Positions 1-9,257 of a stretch of 64,000 bases of DNA are shown here, one piece after another. The stretch comes from Halomonas denitrificans (lineage in GTDB: Bacteria; Pseudomonadota; Gammaproteobacteria; Xanthomonadales; Wenzhouxiangellaceae). Under the pieces are notes generated by a model, which was given only the letters and a program-made list of their open reading frames with translations, had not been told where the DNA came from and did not search any database. Both the position numbers and the translations under genes were made by a program. The DNA lies in the NCBI GenBank assembly GCA_019800895.1, contig JAHVKF010000004.1, forward strand, positions 96,888-160,887. The letters are read 5' to 3'. Position 1 is the stretch's first letter. The number at the start of each line of letters is the position of its first letter.

Positions 1-2345
1 GACGCATCACCGGCCAGCGCGTGGCCGAGCAGTTCGAACTCCAGGGCCTGGATCACCGATCGCTCGGTCGGTCCCCACGCTTCCTCGAGAATCTCTCGAG
101 CGTCCCGCGCGATGTCCGCGGCCGGGCGGCCGCGGCCCAGAGCAAGCAGGGTACGGGCCCGGACCAGGTCGGTCAGGGCGCGTTCGGTCGGAAGGTCGGC
201 GGCGTGCTGGATCGCACGCGCTTCGTCCAGGTAGCCGAGCGCGTCGTCGAAGCGGCCGTGCTGGCGCAAGGTGTCGCCCAGGGCATAGAGGGCGCGGGCC
301 ACCGAGGGATGATCTTCCGGGTACACGTCACGGGCCAGGCGCACGGCCTCCTGATCGTGAGCAAGGGCCTCGTCGAGCCGACCGAGCTGCGCGGCGACGG
401 CTGCCAGGTTGGACAGGGTGCGGACCATCTTCGGGTCGCCACCGCCGAAGTGCGCCAGCTGCAGTTCGCGCTCGGCCTGCATGGCCCGGTAGGCGGAATC
501 CATGTCGCCGCGGTTGTAGGCAAGTACGGCGCGGCTCGACAACAGGTTGATCCGGAGATCCGTCATCGGATCGTCGGCGGCGGCCAGCAGGGCCTCGAGA
601 CGTTCGAACGCCCGCTCCGCGTCCGCGGCTCGATTCTGACGCGCGTAGAGCGACGCATACAGACCCCAGGTCCGGGCGTGCAGCCGGATCGCGTCGGCGT
701 CGCGGGCCTCGGGCAGCAGGCCCAGCACGCGTCCCAGCGCGGCCTCCTGAGCTTGATAATCGCCCTGGATACTGGCCAGAACGGCGCGCTCCAACCCCAG
801 ACGGGCACGCTGGACATCGGGAAGATCGGGATGGCGGTCGAGCAGCCGGGACGCCCGCTCGAACATGGCATCGGCCTGCTCGTGCCAGCCCAGAGCGACT
901 TCGACGTCGCCGAGGGTCGTCAGCAGTTCGACCCGCGTTCCGGGATCGAGCGACTCGTCGGTCTCGAGCTGTCGGCTTCCCTGGGCGAGCACGTCGCGGA
1001 GGTCGAGCTCCGCGCCGCCGGCCAGCCAGGGGTCGGCGGCGGTGAACATCGTCAGCAGGAACTCCTTGATGGTCTCGGCACGGGCCGCTTCGGCCGACGC
1101 TCGGACTGCCTCGGCCTGCGCCCGGACCGCCTGCCACGTGGCCACCCCCGATCCGGCGAGGATCGCGGCCAGCGCGAGGCCGCTGGCTGCCGCGGCCAGC
1201 CGGTTGCGCGCCAGCCAGCGGCCGATCCGGTAGCCGGTTCCGCCGTTTCTTGCGTCGACCGGGCGGTCGTGCTGCCACGCCGCCAGGTCGCGTTCGAGGG
1301 CTTCGGCGGACCGGTACCGCCGTGCGGGGTCGACGGCGGTGGCACGGGCGCAGATCGCCTCGAGATCGCCGCGCAGGCGAGCGGACGGATAGGGCACCTC
1401 GGGCCCTGCCGACAGGGGGGCGATTTCCCGCGGCGGTGCCAGTCCGGCCAGCAGCCGCGTCACTTCTCCGCCGGTGCGCGGGTTGCGCCCGGTCAGCAGG
1501 CGAACCATCAGGAGACCGAGGCCGTGCACGTCGCTGGCCACGCCCGCCGCCTCGCCGGCGAGCTGCTCCGGTGACGCCCAGGCCGGTGAACAGCGCAGGA
1601 ACGTCGGGCGCGGCGAGCGCGCGTCCGAGTCGAGCAGCCGCCCGATGCCGAAGTCGACCAGGCGAGCGCGCCCACGGCCGTCGACCAGCACGTTGCCCGG
1701 CTTGAGGTCTGCGTGGACGACCAGTCTCGAATGGGCGTAGGCCACCGCCTCGGCGACCTGGCGCAGCAGCTCGACCCGCACTTCCAGACTGGCTTCGGTT
1801 CGGTCGCACCAGGCATCGATGGGCTCGCCTTCGACGTACTCCATCGCGATGTAGGGCCAGCCCTGTTCGCTGAGCCCGCCGTCGATCAGGTGGACGATGC
1901 CGTGGTGGGACAGCCCGGCCAGAAGCCGGATCTCGCGTTCCAGGCTGCTGCGATGGGCCGGCCCGTCGACGGCGGCATGCAGCACCTTGAGCGCGACCCG
2001 ACGCTCGTACCGACCGTCGTCGCGTTCGGCCAGCACCACCGTGGCCATGCCGCCGCGCTCGATCTCCCCGACGATCCGCCAGGCATCGATTCGCTGGCCG
2101 GTCCAGTCCCTCGGCGGTGGGGGCCCGTCGCCCCGCGCCAGTTCGGCTGCAACCGCGTCGATCGTGCGGTCGACCAGCAGGGGTTCGGGCGTATCGTGCG
2201 CGGCGAGCAGGCGGTCCAGCCACTCGCGCACGTCGGGCGCCAGCTCCTGCCCGGCCAGCGTGTCCCGGCGGGCGGCCGGGTCGAGTTCGGCCAGGCGATC
2301 GAACCAGTCGGTGACCTGCGACCAGTCGTCTTCAGTCAGCGCCAT
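1..2345 (-). CDS. Serine/threonine protein kinase with C-terminal TPR region (partial, C-terminus off the left edge)
   Basis: Starts at ATG 2345 (MALTEDDWSQ) and stays open to the window edge, at least 781 codons. An N-terminal region of about 85 residues precedes a kinase domain with a glycine-rich loop (GEIERGGMATVV), catalytic Lys120 in VALKVL, an HADLKPGN catalytic loop near residue 213 and a DFG motif. The catalytic loop has HAD instead of HRD, so this is a non-RD kinase. One hydrophobic helix lies near residues 372-392, followed by an Ala/Glu-rich helical TPR-type region that should face the periplasm. The ATG overlaps the stop of the upstream sigma-factor gene by 14 bases, implying translational coupling and a joint signalling function. 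The substrate cannot be read from sequence. Confidence 0.88.
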   Translation of the reverse strand, partial: MALTEDDWSQVTDWFDRLAELDPAARRDTLAGQELAPDVREWLDRLLAAHDTPEPLLVDRTIDAVAAELARGDGPPPPRDWTGQRIDAWRIVGEIERGGMATVVLAERDDGRYERRVALKVLHAAVDGPAHRSSLEREIRLLAGLSHHGIVHLIDGGLSEQGWPYIAMEYVEGEPIDAWCDRTEASLEVRVELLRQVAEAVAYAHSRLVVHADLKPGNVLVDGRGRARLVDFGIGRLLDSDARSPRPTFLRCSPAWASPEQLAGEAAGVASDVHGLGLLMVRLLTGRNPRTGGEVTRLLAGLAPPREIAPLSAGPEVPYPSARLRGDLEAICARATAVDPARRYRSAEALERDLAAWQHDRPVDARNGGTGYRIGRWLARNRLAAAASGLALAAILAGSGVATWQAVRAQAEAVRASAEAARAETIKEFLLTMFTAADPWLAGGAELDLRDVLAQGSRQLETDESLDPGTRVELLTTLGDVEVALGWHEQADAMFERASRLLDRHPDLPDVQRARLGLERAVLASIQGDYQAQEAALGRVLGLLPEARDADAIRLHARTWGLYASLYARQNRAADAERAFERLEALLAAADDPMTDLRINLLSSRAVLAYNRGDMDSAYRAMQAERELQLAHFGGGDPKMVRTLSNLAAVAAQLGRLDEALAHDQEAVRLARDVYPEDHPSVARALYALGDTLRQHGRFDDALGYLDEARAIQHAADLPTERALTDLVRARTLLALGRGRPAADIARDAREILEEAWGPTERSVIQALEFELLGHALAGDA

Positions 2346-2919
2346 GGCCGGGCCTCCCGTCGTCGCGCACGGCCTGCAGGAAGGCCCGTGCACGCTGCCA
2401 GTCCCGCGTGGCCGTGCGCTCGGAAACGCCCAGACTCGCCGCGGCCTCCGGCACGCTCAGCCCGGCGAAGAAACGCAGCTCGACCAGCCGGGCCAGTCGC
2501 GGGTCCAGCGATTCGAGGCGGTCGAGAGCGCGATCGATCTCCAGCAGTTCCTCGGCGGTTCGAGTGCCGAGTTGCTCGAGATGGAAGTGTTCGAAGTCCG
2601 GGTCCGGCGTGCGCTTCGCCGCCGTCCGGTTCCGGATGTAGTCGACGAGGACCTGGCGGATGGCCATGGCGTAGGTGCCCAGGCACTGGCGGGTGTCGTT
2701 CCAGGCGCGGTCGCCGCCGAGCTTGAGCCACGCCTCGTGGACCAGGACCGTGGTGTTCAGGGTGCGGCTGGGGTTGCGACCGCGTTCGCGCCGGGCGATC
2801 GAGCGCAACGCCTCGTAGACGGTCTCGAGCTCGATCGCGGACGGATGCCGCCCGGCGCCGGCGGGCGGGTCGCTGTCGCGTGCCGTGTCCGAAGGTCTGC
2901 CGCTTTGTCTCTCGCTCAT
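2332..2919 (-). CDS. ECF-like RNA polymerase sigma factor
   Basis: 195 aa. Region 2 includes VYEALRSIARRERGR and LVHEAWLKL, and region 4 has a C-terminal helix-turn-helix (LSVPEAAASLGVSERTATRDW), the pattern of the ECF subfamily usually found beside Ser/Thr kinases. It should direct RNA polymerase to a small regulon. No anti-sigma gene is visible; instead its 3' end overlaps the kinase gene by 14 bases, so activity control by that kinase is a reasonable inference. It lies 65 bases downstream of valS on the same strand and could be partly read from that transcript. Target promoters are unknown. Confidence 0.9.
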   Translation of the reverse strand: MSERQSGRPSDTARDSDPPAGAGRHPSAIELETVYEALRSIARRERGRNPSRTLNTTVLVHEAWLKLGGDRAWNDTRQCLGTYAMAIRQVLVDYIRNRTAAKRTPDPDFEHFHLEQLGTRTAEELLEIDRALDRLESLDPRLARLVELRFFAGLSVPEAAASLGVSERTATRDWQRARAFLQAVRDDGRPGHGAD

Positions 2920-2984
2920 TGCACCTGACCGCCGGAATGCCCTCGCGATCAGTGTGTGCCGACCCCGGCCGGCGCGTCAAGGCG

Positions 2985-5747
2985 TCAGGCGAGCGCCCGG
3001 AGTTTCTCGATCTGGGCTTCGAGTTCGGCCACCTTCTGGCCATGATCGGCGAGGCGCTGGCGCTCCTTGTCGACGACCTCGGCCGGCGCGTTGCCGACAA
3101 AGCGTTCGTTGGCCAGCTTCTTCTCGGCGACCTGCAGGCCCTTCCTCTCCCGCTCGAGCTGCTTTTCCAGACGTGCGATCTCTTCGCCCATGTCGACCAG
3201 GCCCGCCAGTGGGATGAGCAGGCGCATCTCGCCGGCCAGCTGCACGGCGCAGTCGGCGGTATCGCGATCGTCGCTCACCGCATCGATCGTCTCCAGCCGC
3301 GCGAGCCTGCGGATCAGGCCGTCGAACCGCTCGATCCGGTCGAGGTCCGCGTCGGTCGCGTTCTGGACCAGCAGCGGCATCGGCTTGCCGGCCGCCAGGC
3401 CCAGCTCGGTGCGCGCCGAGCGAACCGCACCGACCGCCTGCTTGAGCCACTCGGCGTCGGCCTCGGCGGCTTCGTCCACGGCGCCCGCCGAGGGCCAGGC
3501 CGCGCCGGCGAGAAACGCCTCGTCGATGGCGAGCGGCCCGCGCAGCTTCTGCCAGATCTCCTCGGTAACGAACGGCACGAAGGGGTGGAGCAGGCGGAGC
3601 AGGGCGTCGAGCACCTCGGCCAGCGTCCGCCGCGTGCCGGCGGCGGTCGCCGGGTCGGCATCGTCGGCCAGCGCCGGCTTGGCCAGTTCCAGGTACCAGT
3701 CGCAGAACTGGTGCCAGGTGAATTCGTAGAGCGCCTGGGCGGTGAGATCGAAGCGGTAATCGTCGAGAGCGCGATCGACCTGTTCGATCGTGCGCGCCAG
3801 GCTGGAGCGGATCCAGCGCGAGATCACGTCGTCGGCAGGTGCGTCGGGCAGGGCGTCGTCGCCGATGTTCATGAAAACGAAGCGCGAGGCGTTCCAGAGC
3901 TTGTTGAGGAAGTTGCGGTACCCCTCGCAGCGCGACAGGTCGAACTTGATGTCGCGGCCGTGGCCGGCCAGCGCGGCGAAGGTGAAACGCAGCGCATCGG
4001 CGCCGAAGGCGGGAATGCCGTCCGGGAATTCCTCGCGCGTGTGCTTCTCGATCGCCTTCTTCATCTGCGGCTGCATCAGCGCGGCGGTGCGCTTGGCGAC
4101 CAGGTCGTCGAGACCGATGCCGTCGATCAGGTCGATGGGATCGAGTACGTTGCCCTTCGACTTCGACATCTTCTGGCCGTCGCGGTCGCGGATCAGCCCG
4201 GTGATGTAGACCTGCTCGAACGGCACCTTGCCGGTGAAGTGACCGGTCATCATGATCATCCGGGCCACCCAGAAGAAGATGATGTCGAAGCCGGTGACCA
4301 GCACCGAGCTCGGCAGGTAGCGGTCGTAGCCCTCGGACGCCATCCGTTCCGCGTCCGGCCAGCCCAGCGTCGAGTGCGCCCACAGCGCCGACGAGAACCA
4401 GGTCTCGAGCACGTCCGGGTCCTGGGACAGCGCCACGCCGTCGGCGATACCGTGCTTCTCGCGCACCTCCGCTTCGCTGCGACCGACGTAGACGTTGCCG
4501 TGCTCGTCGTGCCAGGCCGGAATGCGGTGGCCCCACCACAACTGCCGCGAGATGCACCAGTCCTGGAGGTTCTCCATCCAGTGGCGATAGGTGTTGATCC
4601 AGTTGCCGGGCACGAACTCGACGTCGCCGCGTTCGACCGTGTCCAGGCCGAGCTTGCCGAGCGAGTCCATCTTCACGAACCACTGGTCGGTCAGGTAGGG
4701 CTCGATGACCTGCCCGGATCGATCACCGCGTGGGACGACCATGGCGTGCGGCTTCTCCTCGACCAGCAAGCCGCGGGTCCTGAGATCATCGACGATGCGC
4801 TTGCGTGCGTCGAAGCGATCGAGCCCCCGATAGACCTCCGGCGCGTGGTCGTTGATCCGGGCCTCCGGGGTGAAGATGTTGATCGGCTCGAAGTCGTGAC
4901 GCGCGCCGACGTCCCAGTCGTTGAAATCGTGGGCCGGCGTGATCTTGACGCAACCGGTACCGAACTCCGGGTCGACGTAGTCGTCGGCCACCACCGGAAT
5001 CTCGCGCTCGGTCAGCGGCAGTCTGACGGTCTTGCCGACCAGGTCCGTGTAGCGCTCGTCGTCGGGGTGGACCGCGACGCAGACGTCGCCGAGCATGGTT
5101 TCCGGGCGCGTCGTCGCCACGATCACGTCGCCCTGGCCGTCGGTCCGCGGGTAGCGGATGGACCACAGCTTGCCCTGCTCGTCGCTGTTGACCACCTCGA
5201 GATCCGAGATCGCGGTCTTCAGCACCGGGTCCCAGTTGACGAGTCGCGGCCCCCGGTAGATCAGACCCTCGTCGTGCAGCCGGACGAAGGTCTCGATGAC
5301 CGCTTCGGACAGGTCGTCGTCCATCGTGAAACGTTCTCGCGACCAGTCGGCCGAGGCGCCGAGCCGACGCATCTGGCCGGTAATCGTCGAACCCGATTCC
5401 TGCTTCCACTGCCAGACCCGGTCGATGAACTGCTGGCGGCTGTAGTCGTCGCGCTTGCCGCCCTCGGCCTCGATCTGGCGGGTCACCACCATCTCCGTGG
5501 CGATGCCGGCATGATCGACGCCGACCTGCCAGAGCGTGTCGAAGCCCTTCATGCGATGGACGCGGATCAGGCAGTCCATCAGCGTGTGCTGGAAGGCGTG
5601 CCCCATGTGCAGGGTGCCGGTGACGTTCGGCGGCGGCAGCAGGATGGTGTACGGCGCGCCTTCGCCGGACGGCCGGAAGCAGCCGGCGTCTTCCCAGGTC
5701 GGGTACCAGCGGGATTCGATTCTGTCGGGGTCGTAGGTCTTGTCCAT
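2985..5747 (-). CDS. valS: Valyl-tRNA synthetase
   Basis: 920 aa class I aminoacyl-tRNA synthetase that charges tRNA-Val in the cytoplasm. The HIGH motif is HMGH (residues 47-50, in [20 protein letters not shown]) and KMSKSKGN lies near residue 526. The inserted editing domain lies between them, with the anticodon-binding region after KMSKS. The C-terminal coiled coil typical of ValRS is visible as charged helices ending in [16 protein letters not shown]. The length is slightly shorter than E. coli ValS (951). The gene is third in a pepA-holC-valS order that is common in gammaproteobacteria. Confidence 0.98.
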   Translation of the reverse strand: MDKTYDPDRIESRWYPTWEDAGCFRPSGEGAPYTILLPPPNVTGTLHMGHAFQHTLMDCLIRVHRMKGFDTLWQVGVDHAGIATEMVVTRQIEAEGGKRDDYSRQQFIDRVWQWKQESGSTITGQMRRLGASADWSRERFTMDDDLSEAVIETFVRLHDEGLIYRGPRLVNWDPVLKTAISDLEVVNSDEQGKLWSIRYPRTDGQGDVIVATTRPETMLGDVCVAVHPDDERYTDLVGKTVRLPLTEREIPVVADDYVDPEFGTGCVKITPAHDFNDWDVGARHDFEPINIFTPEARINDHAPEVYRGLDRFDARKRIVDDLRTRGLLVEEKPHAMVVPRGDRSGQVIEPYLTDQWFVKMDSLGKLGLDTVERGDVEFVPGNWINTYRHWMENLQDWCISRQLWWGHRIPAWHDEHGNVYVGRSEAEVREKHGIADGVALSQDPDVLETWFSSALWAHSTLGWPDAERMASEGYDRYLPSSVLVTGFDIIFFWVARMIMMTGHFTGKVPFEQVYITGLIRDRDGQKMSKSKGNVLDPIDLIDGIGLDDLVAKRTAALMQPQMKKAIEKHTREEFPDGIPAFGADALRFTFAALAGHGRDIKFDLSRCEGYRNFLNKLWNASRFVFMNIGDDALPDAPADDVISRWIRSSLARTIEQVDRALDDYRFDLTAQALYEFTWHQFCDWYLELAKPALADDADPATAAGTRRTLAEVLDALLRLLHPFVPFVTEEIWQKLRGPLAIDEAFLAGAAWPSAGAVDEAAEADAEWLKQAVGAVRSARTELGLAAGKPMPLLVQNATDADLDRIERFDGLIRRLARLETIDAVSDDRDTADCAVQLAGEMRLLIPLAGLVDMGEEIARLEKQLERERKGLQVAEKKLANERFVGNAPAEVVDKERQRLADHGQKVAELEAQIEKLRALA

Positions 5748-5911
5748 GGCGCATTGCGTCGGAACCGGGCCGACGGACGGCCAGCGATCCCGGTTCGGGT
5801 CCGGTCGATGAGCAGGGCGCCCATGGTACTGCGAGCGGCGCCCGGGCGGGCGCCCGGGAGGCCCGGAGCGGCCCGCGATCCGCCGCTTCGAGCCGCGCCG
5901 GCCGCGGCGCT

Positions 5912-6313
5912 CTACTTCAGCACGTGGTGGTGCAGATCGGCACCTGCACGCTGCCAGTCCTTCCAGCGCCGGCGCAGGCGTGGTCGGGCGTCCTCGTCGG
6001 CGGGGACCAGTTCGAGCACACGCTCGTACCGGCCCTTAGGCAGGGGAGCTGCCGGATCCAGGTTGATCAGCAGCGCGGCGCGTTCGGGCGCCTGTTCGAC
6101 CAGCCGGATCGGCGCCTGCGGATCGTCGAGGCCGTGCGGCAGGAAGCGTCCGCGCGGCTTCTGCCACAGCCGCTCGTCGAGTTCCGCCAGGGCCCTGCGC
6201 GGGCCGACGACGGCGATGTCATTCAGCGCGGGCCAGGCCTTGCCGACCAGCACCGCGGCCACGTCCAGCGGATCCTGGAAGCGGCCGGACAGCTCGTAGA
6301 AATCGACGCGCAT
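5912..6313 (-). CDS. holC: DNA polymerase III chi subunit
   Basis: 133 aa, close to the family length of about 145. It begins [10 protein letters not shown] and contains the family-typical [15 protein letters not shown] and the C-terminal [15 protein letters not shown]. Chi links the clamp-loader complex to single-strand binding protein at the replication fork. The gene lies 19 bases downstream of pepA and upstream of valS, the usual neighbourhood of holC. A 164-base gap before valS holds a GC-rich inverted repeat around 5835-5860 but no convincing terminator. Confidence 0.93.
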   Translation of the reverse strand: MRVDFYELSGRFQDPLDVAAVLVGKAWPALNDIAVVGPRRALAELDERLWQKPRGRFLPHGLDDPQAPIRLVEQAPERAALLINLDPAAPLPKGRYERVLELVPADEDARPRLRRRWKDWQRAGADLHHHVLK

Positions 6314-6332
6314 CGGGACGCCCGGCGCTCGA

Positions 6333-7820
6333 TCAGCCGGCGCGGTCCATCAACCAGCGGGTCAGCAGGCCGACCGGCCGGCCGGTCGCCGATTCCGGTT
6401 TGCCCCACTGCCAGGCCGAACCGGCGATGTCGATATGGGCCCAGCGCGTTCCCTCGGTGAAGCGCGACAGGAAGCAGCCGGCCGTGATCGACCCGGCCGG
6501 CATGCCGCCGACGTTCTTCATGTCGGCGAACGGCGTCTCGATCTGCTTCTGGTATTCGTCCCACAGCGGAAGTCGCCAGCCGCGGTCGGCCGCCTCGATG
6601 CCGGCCGCCAGCAATTCTTCGGCCAGCTCGTCGTCCTGGGTCATGATGCCGCTGGCGTGATGGCCCAGCGCGACCACGCAGGCACCGGTCAGGGTGGCGA
6701 TGTCGACCATCGCGACCGGTTCGCTGTTCCGCGCCGTCCAGGTCAGGGCATCGGCCAGGATCATCCGACCTTCCGCGTCCGTGTTGTGGACCTCGACGGT
6801 CTGCCCCGACATCGTGGTGATCACGTCGCCCGGCCGGTAGGCCGCGCCGTCGGGCATGTTCTCCACCGCCGCGACCACGCCGTCGACGTTCAGCGGCAGC
6901 TTCATGCGGGCGACCGCTTCCAGCGCGCCGATGGTGGTCGCCGCGCCGCACATGTCGAACTTCATCTGCTCCATCAGGTCGCGCGGCTTGATCGAGATGC
7001 CGCCCGTGTCGAAGGTCACCCCCTTGCCGACCAGGGCGTAGGGCTTGCCCTCGCCGCCACGCCAGCGCAACCGGATCAGGCGCGGACGATTGGCGCTGCC
7101 CTTGCCCACGGCCATCAGGGCGTGCATGCCGAGCTCGGTCATGCGGTGCTCGTCGAGCACCTCGACCTCGAGTCCGTCGATCTCGTCGGCCAGCGATTCG
7201 GCGTGCTCGGCGAGATAGGCGGGTGTGCAGATGTTCGGCGGCAGGTCGCCGAGGTGGCGCGCCGTCCGGACGCCGGCATTGATCGCGTCGGCGCGCTCGA
7301 GCGCGTCGGTGACACCGTCGGCTTCGGGCAGCGAGACGCGTTCGGTCGGTGGCGCGTCCTCGGGCTTCGGCTTGCGGGTCTGGGTATAGATGTAGTCGCC
7401 GTTGTCGAGACCCAGCGCGACCTGCTGGCTTTTCCACGCCGCATCGCGGCCGTCCACCTCGACCCACGGAAGCAGGCAATGCGCACTCCGGGCGTGCGTG
7501 CTGCGCAGGGCTTGCCCGGCGGCCCGGGCAACCGCTGCGAAACCGCTCTCGCTCCACTTGTCGTGCTTGCCGAGGCCGATCACGACCAGACGCTTCGCGC
7601 CCAGTCCGGCCGGTTCGTGCAGCACCAGGCTCCGGCCTGGCACCGGCGGCAGTTCCTCGGCCTTGCGCAGCCGTTCGAGCAGTCCGCCGGTCGCGTCGTC
7701 GATCGGCGTGGCCCAGCCCGGGAGCGCCTGCTTCGCGAACAGGCCGATGACGAGCGCGTCGGTCTCGAGGGTGACGGCGTCGGCGTCGGTCGACGAAAAC
7801 TGGATACGATTGGAAGTCAT
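6333..7820 (-). CDS. pepA: Leucyl aminopeptidase (M17 family)
   Basis: 495 aa with start ATG 7820 (MTSNRIQFSS), chosen because AAGGA lies about 8 bases upstream; an upstream in-frame ATG lacks such support. Metal and active-site motifs of M17 peptidases are present: VGKGVTFDTGGISIKPRDLM and the signature NTDAEGRMILADAL. The enzyme removes N-terminal residues from peptides as a cytoplasmic hexamer; in enterics the same protein also binds DNA in Xer recombination. It leads the pepA-holC-valS operon and is divergent from lptF, as in E. coli. The length matches the family (about 500). Confidence 0.97.
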   Translation of the reverse strand: MTSNRIQFSSTDADAVTLETDALVIGLFAKQALPGWATPIDDATGGLLERLRKAEELPPVPGRSLVLHEPAGLGAKRLVVIGLGKHDKWSESGFAAVARAAGQALRSTHARSAHCLLPWVEVDGRDAAWKSQQVALGLDNGDYIYTQTRKPKPEDAPPTERVSLPEADGVTDALERADAINAGVRTARHLGDLPPNICTPAYLAEHAESLADEIDGLEVEVLDEHRMTELGMHALMAVGKGSANRPRLIRLRWRGGEGKPYALVGKGVTFDTGGISIKPRDLMEQMKFDMCGAATTIGALEAVARMKLPLNVDGVVAAVENMPDGAAYRPGDVITTMSGQTVEVHNTDAEGRMILADALTWTARNSEPVAMVDIATLTGACVVALGHHASGIMTQDDELAEELLAAGIEAADRGWRLPLWDEYQKQIETPFADMKNVGGMPAGSITAGCFLSRFTEGTRWAHIDIAGSAWQWGKPESATGRPVGLLTRWLMDRAG

Positions 7821-7977
7821 GCGTGGAATCCTTTTTGACGTTCGGGGCGTGCGGAGCGCGAGCGATCGCGACCGGATCGTCGTGCGGCCGGCGCGGCCGG
7901 TGCGCCGGAACGACGGCTGCGCTGCACCGGAGCGATGCGTCGGGCGGCGTCCGGCTGCGCACGCGGGACAAGCGGCC

Positions 7978-7983
7978 ATTGTA
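7978..7983 (-). promoter_or_regulatory. Candidate -10 element for the pepA-holC-valS operon
   Basis: On the minus strand the hexamer reads TACAAT (5 of 6 to TATAAT). No good -35 is visible at 16-18 bases; a GACA core lies slightly too far upstream. Assigning it to pepA implies a leader of about 150 bases. Confidence 0.35.
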
Positions 7984-8093
7984 CCCTTGAGGGCCGTGCC
8001 CGCTGTCGGCATCCCATCGCGCAGGTCCGAGCCCCGATGTTCATCACGAAGCCCATCTCGATGTACGGATCGGTGGCCGTTCGGATGATCCTG

Positions 8094-8115
8094 CGATCGA
8101 CGGTCCCGTCGATCG
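8094..8115. repeat. 22-bp perfect inverted repeat upstream of lptF
   Basis: CGATCGACGG, a TC spacer, then CCGTCGATCG. It could form a short hairpin in the lptF leader or serve as an operator for a dimeric regulator. It lies 29 bases before the lptF start. No regulator is identifiable from the sequence. Confidence 0.5.
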
Positions 8116-8144
8116 TCCTGCCGATCGTGCCGTTACCGCGCTGA

Positions 8145-9257
8145 ATGGCCTCCTTGGCGCCCGGTTCGACGCTCCCGGTCGGCTCGTCACCGACGCTGTC
8201 GCGCTACCTGCTGCGGATGAGTGCCGGCGCGGCCCTGGCGACCCTTGCGGTCCTGCTCGGGGTGACGCTGGCGCTGTTCCTGGCCGAACTGCTCGGCCAG
8301 GTGGCCGACGGCGAGGCGGCTTCACGCACGGTCTTCGTCCTGCTGGCGCTGCGTGTCCCGGAGGCGCTGCAGCTGGTCGGTCCCCTGGCGCTGATGCTGG
8401 GTCTGCTGATGACGCTGGCCCAATCGGCCGCCGGCGGTGAGCTTGGCGTGATGAGGGCCTCCGGTCTGCCGCCCGGCCGCTTGCTGACGCCATTGGTTGT
8501 CCTGACCGCGCTGTGGGCGGCGTTGCTGCTTCTCGTCGCCGGGTGGGCGGCGCCGTGGACCGCGCGCGAAGCGGCCCGGCTGGACCAGCGGCTGGCCGAA
8601 GAAATCCTGCTGTCCGGAATTCGGCCGGGCCAGTTCCAGACCCTGGGCGGCGGGGCGCTGAACGTGTTCGTCGAAACCGCCGATCCGCGCACCGCCGCAC
8701 TGACCGGCGTCTTCATCCATCGCGCCGGCGAGGACCGGATCGAGGTCATTCGCGCCGCCCGTGGCGAGCTGACCGTCGACGAGCGAAGCGGCGTTCGGCT
8801 GCTGTCCCTGTTCGACGGAGTGCACCTGACCCATCCGTCCTCCGGCAGCGGGCTCCCGCTGCGCCGCATCGAGTTCGCCCGGAACCAGTTCGAAGTGCCG
8901 CTGCCGACGCGCCAGCGCGACGACGACCCGATCCGACAGCGATCGACGATCGATCTGCTCGATGATGCGCTCGTCGCACGCGACGACGAGGCCAGGCGTG
9001 AATTGCACTGGCGGCTGGCGCCCCCGGTTGCGGCGCTGCTGCTCGCGCTCCTGGTGCTGCCCGTGGCCGTTTCGCCGCCGCGCGGCGGCCGTTCCGGGGT
9101 CGTGGTGCCGGCACTGGTGGTCTATCTGGTCTACACCAACGCGCTGAACCTGGTCCTGGGCCGTGCCGACCTGGATCCGGCCGTCGCCTGGGCGGTGCAT
9201 GGTTCGGTCGGCGTGGTCGCGATCGCTGCGGCGTTGTGGTGGAGGTCCAGGTGGTAG
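8145..9257 (+). CDS. lptF: LPS export ABC transporter permease LptF
   Basis: 370 aa, matching the family (about 366). Three N-terminal membrane helices (roughly residues 27-50, 65-87 and 108-132) are followed by a periplasmic beta-jellyroll region containing GIRPGQFQTL, then three C-terminal helices beginning at LHWRLAPPVAALLLALLVLP. With LptG and the ATPase LptB it forms the inner-membrane LptB2FG complex that extracts lipopolysaccharide for transport to the outer membrane. It overlaps lptG by 22 bases. The assignment as LptF rather than LptG rests on order and on the divergent pepA neighbour. Confidence 0.93.
   Translation: MASLAPGSTLPVGSSPTLSRYLLRMSAGAALATLAVLLGVTLALFLAELLGQVADGEAASRTVFVLLALRVPEALQLVGPLALMLGLLMTLAQSAAGGELGVMRASGLPPGRLLTPLVVLTALWAALLLLVAGWAAPWTAREAARLDQRLAEEILLSGIRPGQFQTLGGGALNVFVETADPRTAALTGVFIHRAGEDRIEVIRAARGELTVDERSGVRLLSLFDGVHLTHPSSGSGLPLRRIEFARNQFEVPLPTRQRDDDPIRQRSTIDLLDDALVARDDEARRELHWRLAPPVAALLLALLVLPVAVSPPRGGRSGVVVPALVVYLVYTNALNLVLGRADLDPAVAWAVHGSVGVVAIAAALWWRSRW

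Larger units (their letters stand above)
7821..8144. other. Divergent pepA/lptF intergenic region
   Basis: 324 bases without a convincing gene. It should hold promoters for both operons. On the minus strand a TACAAT -10-like hexamer sits 158 bases before pepA; on the plus strand a 22-base perfect inverted repeat sits 29 bases before lptF. A 35-codon frame (8037-8144) that ends exactly at the lptF ATG lacks a ribosome site and is not called. Confidence 0.6.

Noticed and set aside
328..2223. A long Arg/Ala-rich minus-strand frame covering the kinase gene
   Set aside because: It is out of phase with the real kinase frame, which carries VALKVL, HADLKPGN and DFG and runs to the edge.
2880..6299. 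A very long open frame on the plus strand opposite valS and holC
   Set aside because: It mirrors the minus-strand valS codons in a GC-rich genome; the translation has no domains and the valS frame has all class I synthetase motifs.
8037..8144. A 35-codon frame ending exactly at the lptF start (TGA then ATG), a possible leader peptide
   Set aside because: No ribosome site and an unremarkable Pro/Val-rich translation; its adjacency may be chance.
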